Source: Alphaproteobacteria bacterium
Lineage (GTDB): Bacteria > Myxococcota_A > UBA796 > GCA-2862545
DNA: 64,000 nt
Direction: 5' to 3'
Assembly (NCBI GenBank): GCA_020632925.1
Contig: JACKER010000009.1
Span: 124,001-188,000 of the forward strand
Numbering within the stretch: position 1 is the stretch's first letter; the number at the start of each line of letters is the position of its first letter. Positions 59,323 through 64,000 of this stretch are shown here, piece by piece. A program made the position numbers and the translations under genes. The notes beneath the pieces are model-generated. The model did not search any database. It saw only the letters and a program-made list of their open reading frames with translations, and was not told where the DNA came from.

Positions 59323-59684
59323 CAGGGGGCCTTCGGAACCAACAGCGGCGGCGCGCCCAACAGATCGCTCCCACCGGTCGGCGGGGGTGGCGCGGGCGGG
59401 GCCTCGGTCGTCAGCGCGGACGCGGGGACCCAGCCGTACCGGTCGCCCTGGCGGACGCGCACCTGGCCGCCATCCTCGAGGATGAACTCCACCATCTCGC
59501 CCTTCTCGAAGGTCGGGCCGGGCGTCTTCTCGCCGGGGAAGCGGGTCGCGACCACCTGCGAGGTCAGCCAGCGGGCCTCCGCCTTGGGCCCCTGCAGCGC
59601 CGACAGTTCGAAGCCGGGCGGGAGCCCGAGCGGCATCTGGGGCTGGGCGAGCGCGAGGCCCACGGTCGACAGGAGCAGCAACAT
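59322..59684 (-). CDS. Small secreted SH3-like protein
   Basis: 120 residues with a signal peptide (MLLLLSTVGLALAQP). The centre resembles an SH3b beta barrel (WLTSQVVATRFPGEK, FEKGEMVEFILEDGGQVRVR, DRYGWVPASALTTE), followed by a Pro-rich tail. It would lie in the periplasm. The gene is in the same direction as, and ~33 bases below, the MCE gene, so it may belong to the lipid-transport locus. Confidence 0.55.
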   Translation of the reverse strand: MLLLLSTVGLALAQPQMPLGLPPGFELSALQGPKAEARWLTSQVVATRFPGEKTPGPTFEKGEMVEFILEDGGQVRVRQGDRYGWVPASALTTEAPPAPPPPTGGSDLLGAPPLLVPKAP

Positions 59685-59717
59685 CCGACCCTCCGAACGG
59701 GACCGGCTAACCGGTCG

Positions 59718-60626
59718 TCAGCGCTTCCGCCGCTTGGAGAACCGGATGCGGACGCCCTCGTCGCGCAGCAGCCGCTCGAGCTCCTCCTTGTCGATCTCCG
59801 ACAGGTTCGCGAGGATGGTGTCGAGCGTGTCCGTGGCGTCGTCGAAGCGGCCCACCAGCGCGCGCACGTCGGCGACCGCCGCCTTCGCCTCCTCCACCGT
59901 CTCCGGGAGCGGGTCGGAAGCCGTCTGGAGCTTGGCGAGCGCGTCGTCGGCGCGGGCCAGCGTCGCCTTCGCCTCCACGGCGCGCGCGTCGACGTGGGAC
60001 ATCGTCTGGCGCGCCACGGCGAGGGTCGAGCGGCCCTCCGCCGCCAGGGCCGGCAGGTCCTCCGACGCGGTCGCCGCGCGATCCAGCACGAGCTCGAGGT
60101 TGCCGAGCATGCGCGTGACGCGCTGGGGATCGTCGCGCAGCGCCTCCGCGAGCGAGGCCGCCACGTCCCGGAGGACCTCGGGGTCGACCGCCTCCACCAG
60201 CGGGCCGAGCATGGTCACGAGCTCGTCGATCTCGACCTGCGGGCCGATGGGCGCGAGCACGTCGCCGTCCCTCAGCAACGGCGCGTCGGGATCGTGCGGC
60301 ACGAGCTCGAGGTACTTCTCGCCGAGGACGGACCGCGCCCGGATCCGCGCCGTGGTGTCCTGGCGGAGATCGGCGTCCGGATCGAGGCGGAGGTGGACCA
60401 GCGCCTGGTCGCGCTTCAGCTCGAGGCGCTCGACCCGCCCCACGCGGATGCCGACCACCGCCACGTCCGCGCCCTGCTGCAGCCCCGCCACGTCCGCGGC
60501 GGGCACCGTCACCTCGATCGTGCTCCAGCCCCCGCGGAAGGCACCGGCGAAGGTCGCCATCACCGCCGCGGCGCCCAGCGCCACCACCAGCAGACAGCCG
60601 ACGGCGATGTCCTGCCGTTGCGCCAC
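59718..60626 (-). CDS. mlaD: MCE-domain (MlaD-like) substrate-binding protein
   Basis: 302 residues from GTG 60626. One N-terminal transmembrane anchor (DIAVGCLLVVALGAAAVMATF) precedes the MCE domain: VTVPAADVAGLQQGADVAVVGIRVGRVERLEL, IRARSVLGEKYLELVPHDPD and GDVLAPIGPQ (shown in parts). The C-terminal ~150 residues are helical with coiled-coil character and may form a periplasmic tunnel. MCE proteins carry phospholipids or other hydrophobic molecules between membranes as part of the MlaFEDB-type ABC complex. It is divergent from the permease and ATPase genes at 61,058. Its start directly follows the stop of the small acidic protein gene (TGAGTG). Confidence 0.88.
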   Translation of the reverse strand: MAQRQDIAVGCLLVVALGAAAVMATFAGAFRGGWSTIEVTVPAADVAGLQQGADVAVVGIRVGRVERLELKRDQALVHLRLDPDADLRQDTTARIRARSVLGEKYLELVPHDPDAPLLRDGDVLAPIGPQVEIDELVTMLGPLVEAVDPEVLRDVAASLAEALRDDPQRVTRMLGNLELVLDRAATASEDLPALAAEGRSTLAVARQTMSHVDARAVEAKATLARADDALAKLQTASDPLPETVEEAKAAVADVRALVGRFDDATDTLDTILANLSEIDKEELERLLRDEGVRIRFSKRRKR

Positions 60627-60986
60627 TCACTCCTTCCCGTCGTCGCTCGACGCGGCCGGGGGATGGAGCGGCTTGAGGTGGATCGAGATCTCGAGCGAGT
60701 GGCTGGTGGCCAGATCCATCAGCGACTCCTTGAGCTTGAGCTCCTTGAGGTACCCGCGCACCTCGCGGGCGACGATGCGCACCGCCTCGGTCTTCGCCTT
60801 GTCGGACGTGTTGAGCACGGCGTTCAGCAGCTCCTTGGTGTCCTCGGCGAGCTCGCCGCGGTTCATCAGGCGGCGCGCGAAGCGGAACACGCGGGAGCTC
60901 TGCGGCTGGTCGTCACCGTGCTCGCCGGGCTCGAGCTCGTCGTGCGTCTCGTCTTCCAGCTCGGTGCCTTCGTCCTCGCGCGACAT
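60627..60986 (-). CDS. Small acidic-headed helical protein co-transcribed with MlaD
   Basis: 119 residues from ATG 60986 (AGGAG five bases upstream; a start 11 codons earlier reads into non-coding-like sequence). An acidic N-terminal stretch (SREDEGTELEDETHDELEPGE) leads to an amphipathic helical region (RFARRLMNRGELAEDTKELL, NAVLNTSDKAKTEAVRIVARE, KELKLKESLMDLATSHSLEI). No known family. The MCE gene starts right after its stop, so they are translated together. A helper in the Mla machine, perhaps at the inner membrane, is possible. Confidence 0.55.
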   Translation of the reverse strand: MSREDEGTELEDETHDELEPGEHGDDQPQSSRVFRFARRLMNRGELAEDTKELLNAVLNTSDKAKTEAVRIVAREVRGYLKELKLKESLMDLATSHSLEISIHLKPLHPPAASSDDGKE

Positions 60987-61057
60987 CGGTGCTCCTGGGG
61001 CCCAGCCGTAACCGGGCACAGGGCGTGGGGCAGGGTCGCGGGGTACGTTCGGGCGCC

Positions 61058-61810
61058 ATGATCGAGCGACTGGAGGCGTTGGGACGGTTCGGGCGGTTCG
61101 CCGCCGCCGTGGGCGTGCGTCTGGTCACCCCTCCGTGGGAGCTGACGGCCGCCCTGGCGCAGCTCGGCATCCTGTTCCGCCGCTGCCTGCTGCCCGTGTT
61201 GGCGACCACGACCCCGCTCGGCATGGTGATGGCGCTGCAGGGGCTCGCGATCTTCGACCTGTACGGCGCGCAGCGGTTGCTCTCGCCGCTCGTGAGCGTG
61301 GCCACCTTCCGCGAGCTGTCGCCGGTCCTCGCGAGCGTGCTCGTAGCCGCGCAGGGTGGGAGCTCCTTCGCCGCCGAGCTCGGCGCGATGCGGATCAGCG
61401 AGGAGATCGACGCCACGGAGGTCATGGCGATCGACGCGCTGCGCGTGCACGTCGTCCCCCGCTTCGCGGCCATCGTGCTCGCCTGCCCGCTGCTGAACTT
61501 CGTCGGGTCGCTCGGCGGCATCGTGGGCGGCTGGATCTCGGCCGTCCTCATGAAGGGCGAGCCGTCGGGCATCTACTGGACCAACCTGTTCCTGCTGACG
61601 CAGTTCAGCGACCTGTGGGGCGGGGCCATCAAGGCGCTGGTGTTCGGCGCGATCATCGGGCTGACCGCCTGCTACCAGGGCTTCTACGCGACGGGCGGCG
61701 CTCCGGGCGTGGGGCGCGCGGTCAACGACACCGTCGTGCTCGCGGCGACCACCTTCATCGTCGCCAACTACTTCCTCACCACCGCGCTGTTCGGCGCGAT
61801 CGGCGGCTGA
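61058..61810 (+). CDS. MlaE/YrbE-type permease, first paralogue
   Basis: 250 residues from ATG 61058. MlaE-family multi-pass membrane protein: GILFRRCLLPVLATTTPLGMVMALQGLAIF, a block SVATFRELSPVLASVLVAAQGGSSFAAELGAMRISEEIDATEVMAIDAL (family core, quoted here only by its landmarks RELSPVL, GSSFAAELGAMRISEEIDA and MAID) and GAPGVGRAVNDTVVLAATTF at the end. It moves lipids with the MlaF ATPase. It is one base upstream of the second permease gene, suggesting a heterodimeric channel. Confidence 0.88.
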   Translation: MIERLEALGRFGRFAAAVGVRLVTPPWELTAALAQLGILFRRCLLPVLATTTPLGMVMALQGLAIFDLYGAQRLLSPLVSVATFRELSPVLASVLVAAQGGSSFAAELGAMRISEEIDATEVMAIDALRVHVVPRFAAIVLACPLLNFVGSLGGIVGGWISAVLMKGEPSGIYWTNLFLLTQFSDLWGGAIKALVFGAIIGLTACYQGFYATGGAPGVGRAVNDTVVLAATTFIVANYFLTTALFGAIGG

Positions 61811-61811
61811 G

Positions 61812-62549
61812 GTGGAGGTCCTGGCCCAGGTCGGTGCGTTCGGCCAGTTCGTCGCGCGGTTCGTTCGATCGTCGCTCACGCACCCGCTGCCGGTCCGGCG
61901 GACGATGGAGGAGGCCTACCGGATCGGCGTCCGCAGCCTGCCGATCCTGCTGATCATCAGCACGTTCGTGGGCACCAACCTCGCGGTCCAGGGGTACAAC
62001 GCGTTCCTCCCGCTCGGCGGCCAGTCGATGGTGGGCATGTTCGTGGCGCTCGCCGGCGTGCGCGAGATGGCGCCGATCATGGTGGCGTCGATGGTGGCGG
62101 CCAAGGCGGGGACCGAGATGGCCAGCCAGATCGCGGTCATGCGCATCCAGGAGCAGATCGACGCGCTCCAGGTGATGGCCATCGACCCCTACTGGTACCT
62201 CGTCACCCCTCGCCTGCTGGGCATCCTCCTGGTGCTGCCGGCGCTCACGATGATCAGCATCTTCGTGCTGATGGCTGCGGCGCTCGGCGTGAGCGTCGCG
62301 CAGCTCGGCCTGTCGAGCCACGAGTTCCTGGTGAACGCGTCGAACGCCGCCCGCCCGATCGACCTGTTCTTCTGCACGATCAAGGCCAGCGTGTTCGCCG
62401 TCGTGATCTGCCTGGTGAGCTGCTTCTACGGCTTCCGCAGCGGTGCTGGCGCGACCGGCGTGGGCCGCGCCACGAACCTGGCGGTCGTCGTCTCCGCGGT
62501 GGTCTGCGCCGTCCTCAACTACGTGCTGTCCGAGTGGCTGTTCGGATGA
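61812..62549 (+). CDS. MlaE/YrbE-type permease, second paralogue
   Basis: 245 residues from GTG 61812. The same family core: GVRSLPILLIISTFVGTNLAVQG, GVREMAPIMVASMVAAKAGT, EMASQIAVMRIQEQIDALQV, MAIDPYWYLVTPRLLGILL and GATGVGRATNLAVVVSAVV. It has a longer N-terminal amphipathic helix than the first copy. Two different permeases in one operon resemble the YrbE-A/B pairs of actinobacterial Mce systems rather than the MlaE homodimer of E. coli. Its stop overlaps the MlaF start (ATGA). Confidence 0.9.
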   Translation: MEVLAQVGAFGQFVARFVRSSLTHPLPVRRTMEEAYRIGVRSLPILLIISTFVGTNLAVQGYNAFLPLGGQSMVGMFVALAGVREMAPIMVASMVAAKAGTEMASQIAVMRIQEQIDALQVMAIDPYWYLVTPRLLGILLVLPALTMISIFVLMAAALGVSVAQLGLSSHEFLVNASNAARPIDLFFCTIKASVFAVVICLVSCFYGFRSGAGATGVGRATNLAVVVSAVVCAVLNYVLSEWLFG

Positions 62550-63295
62550 CGCCCGAGTCCGCGGCCATCCGCATCGTCGACCTGCACAAGCGCTTCGGGG
62601 ATCTCGTCGTCCTCGACGGCGTGTCGATGGACATCCCCAAGGGCCGCACGACCACCATCCTCGGCCCCTCGGGCACGGGCAAGAGCGTGCTGCTCAAGCA
62701 CATCGTGGGCCTGTTGCGCCCCGACTCCGGCCAGGTCTGGGTGGGTGACGTGGACATGGCGGTCGCGTCCGAGCGGCAGAAGCTCCAGGTGCGCAAGCGG
62801 TTCGGCATGATGTTCCAGGGTGGCGCGCTCTTCGAGGACCTGACGGCAGGCGAGAACGTCAGCTTCCCCCTGCGGTACCACACGAGGATGACCGAGGCGC
62901 AGCGCCGGGAGCGCGCGAACGAGAAGCTGGCGCTGGTGGAGCTGCCCGACGTCTACGACCGGCCGACCTCGGCGTTGTCGGGCGGGATGCGCAAGCGGGT
63001 GGCGCTGGCGCGGGCGATCGTGCTGGAGCCGGAGGTGGTGCTCTTCGACGAGCCGAACAGCGGCCTGGATCCGCTGACGAGCACGACGATCGACGAGCTG
63101 ATCGTACGGATGAAGGAGCGTCTCGGGATCACGTTCGTGATCATCACCCACGACATCGTGCAGGCGGTGGCGGTGTCCGACCAGATCGGGATGCTGTGGA
63201 AGGGGCATCTGGTGGCGTATGCGGAGACGCCGGCCTTCGTGGATTCGGAGGTGGAGATCGTGCGGCAGTTCATGGCGCGCAATCTCCATCGATGA
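62546..63295 (+). CDS. mlaF: MlaF-type ABC transporter ATPase
   Basis: 249 residues from ATG 62546 (a start four codons earlier lies in the permease gene). Walker A GPSGTGKSVLLKHIVGLLRP, Q-loop MFQGGALFEDLTAGEN, signature SALSGGMRKRVALARAIV (the S-G-G-M-x-x-R form of MlaF), Walker B VVLFDEPNSGLDPLTS and switch His in FVIITHDIVQAV. It powers lipid movement through the two permeases, together with the divergent MlaD-like protein. No MlaB (STAS) gene is in the window. Confidence 0.92.
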   Translation: MTPESAAIRIVDLHKRFGDLVVLDGVSMDIPKGRTTTILGPSGTGKSVLLKHIVGLLRPDSGQVWVGDVDMAVASERQKLQVRKRFGMMFQGGALFEDLTAGENVSFPLRYHTRMTEAQRRERANEKLALVELPDVYDRPTSALSGGMRKRVALARAIVLEPEVVLFDEPNSGLDPLTSTTIDELIVRMKERLGITFVIITHDIVQAVAVSDQIGMLWKGHLVAYAETPAFVDSEVEIVRQFMARNLHR

Positions 63296-63511
63296 GCTCC
63301 ACGCTCACGAACGGGGGCAGGCAGACGGCTTGGAACGGGGGCGGCCGGTTGGATCGGACCAACGTGGAACAGATGCACGCCGGGGGCCGGGCAGCCGGCA
63401 TGGCGACACCACACCCGGGCGATCGCGTCGTGATGTTGCCGTCGGACGCTACCGAGTCGACGCTCCCGGCCCGTGAGTCCTGATACGACCCGGCATCGCG
63501 TTCAACGCCTC

Positions 63512-64000
63512 TCAACGCGCCGATGTGCTCACCTCGAGTCCCGAACTCAGCAGCACGACGTGCTCGAGATCTCGGCCCGGACGAAGCAGGCGCCACAGCT
63601 CCACCTCAGGGCGAACCGCCGCCCCCACGTCGGGGAAGACCACGACGGTGTGGCGCATCGCGAGTTGGAGCGCGAACCCGCCGACGCCGTCGACGTCCAC
63701 GCTCGTGACCTGGAGGGGACCGTTAGCATGGGCGTCGATCCAGCGGCGGAGCTCGTCACCCGGTCGGTGGGGATCGAAACCTCGTTCGTCGTGGTCGATG
63801 GAACCATGTCCGTCGCCCGACGCGACGACCACCGTATCGAAGGCGGAGACGCGCCATGGGCACTGGACGTGCAACGCGAAGTCGCCGACGACACGATGCG
63901 GAGAGCGCTTCGTGGGTAGGTGTTTCTTCGCACCGAATTGGAGCCAGAGGGTCGCCCCCGCTCTACCGGCCCCCCAAAGGGGCAGGCCGACCAGCACGCC
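63512..64000 (-). CDS. Conserved hypothetical protein (partial, 5' end outside the window)
   Basis: At least 161 residues; the reading frame runs off the right edge, so the N-terminus is not known. The start of the visible part, LVGLPLWGAGRAGATLWLQFG, and the block VGDFALHVQCPWRVSAFDTV are patterns I have seen in hypothetical proteins near polymorphic toxin or SMI1-like genes, but I cannot name a family. The C-terminal part (GFALQLAMRHTVVVFPDVGA, then VELWRLLRPGRDLEHVVLLS) looks like a globular alpha/beta domain. It is convergent with mlaF across ~215 bases that hold no gene I can support. Confidence 0.5.
   Translation of the reverse strand, partial: GVLVGLPLWGAGRAGATLWLQFGAKKHLPTKRSPHRVVGDFALHVQCPWRVSAFDTVVVASGDGHGSIDHDERGFDPHRPGDELRRWIDAHANGPLQVTSVDVDGVGGFALQLAMRHTVVVFPDVGAAVRPEVELWRLLRPGRDLEHVVLLSSGLEVSTSAR

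Noticed and set aside
63296..63511. Possible gene between mlaF and the last gene
   Set aside because: Short frames only, without ribosome sites or family patterns.

Overview
This is a GC-rich, gene-dense chromosomal window. The gene content points to a large-genome myxobacterium or related deltaproteobacterial lineage (Myxococcota). The signs are Ser/Thr kinases fused to propeller, AAA-ATPase or TPR regions, FHA proteins, many lipoproteins with short Cys-anchored leaders, an NtrC-type activator without its GAFTGA loop, GTG/TTG starts with 4-bp ATGA/GTGA overlaps, and extreme third-position GC. The phylum is an inference from these features.

Region by region. 1-7.5 kb: a partial secreted protein, a DUF3455 protein, a ferritin-like lipoprotein, a GNAT acetyltransferase, a glycoside hydrolase lipoprotein, a SMI1/KNR4 protein, a large propeller protein and three decayed gene remnants. 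7.5-13.6 kb: a four-gene DAB-type inorganic-carbon transport operon (HTH-EIIA regulator, DabA, two NADH-dehydrogenase-like membrane subunits). 13.6-15.6 kb: a TetR regulator with a double operator, a fatty acid hydroxylase and ThiD. 15.6-16.05 kb: a repeat-rich gap between convergent genes. 16-24.3 kb (minus strand): a kinase with FHA-winged-helix partner, secreted and lipid-anchored proteins, a propeller, and an arginyl/leucyl-transferase-like protein. 24.3-30.6 kb: alternative L36, an FHA-like membrane protein, a double-FKBP protein, a small lipoprotein locus, a TonB receptor and an arylsulfotransferase-like lipoprotein. 30.6-36.7 kb: an asparaginase II plus two-subunit extradiol dioxygenase operon, then a TetR gene with two 18-bp operators. 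36.7-45.6 kb: two more Ser/Thr kinases, redoxin genes and an FHA-AAA activator. 45.7-50.4 kb: a Fur-box-controlled iron operon (imelysin, di-haem oxidoreductase, imelysin, HTTM protein). 51.3-58.9 kb: addB and addA, separated by a conserved small protein gene and an RNA locus. 59-63.3 kb: a divergent MCE/Mla lipid transport locus with two MlaE permeases and MlaF. The right edge carries a partial conserved hypothetical.

The most unusual element is the RNA locus at about 55,086-55,480, between addB and addA. It contains two tandem circularly permuted tRNA mimics. In each, the T-arm and the acceptor 3' strand come first, then a closing loop, then the acceptor 5' strand and D-arm, and the whole is enclosed by a long helix formed by the outer flanks. 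This is the architecture of bacterial Y RNAs of the YrlA type. No Ro60/Rsr or RtcB gene is in the window. Immediately upstream is a 244-residue protein of unknown function, which is a candidate partner.
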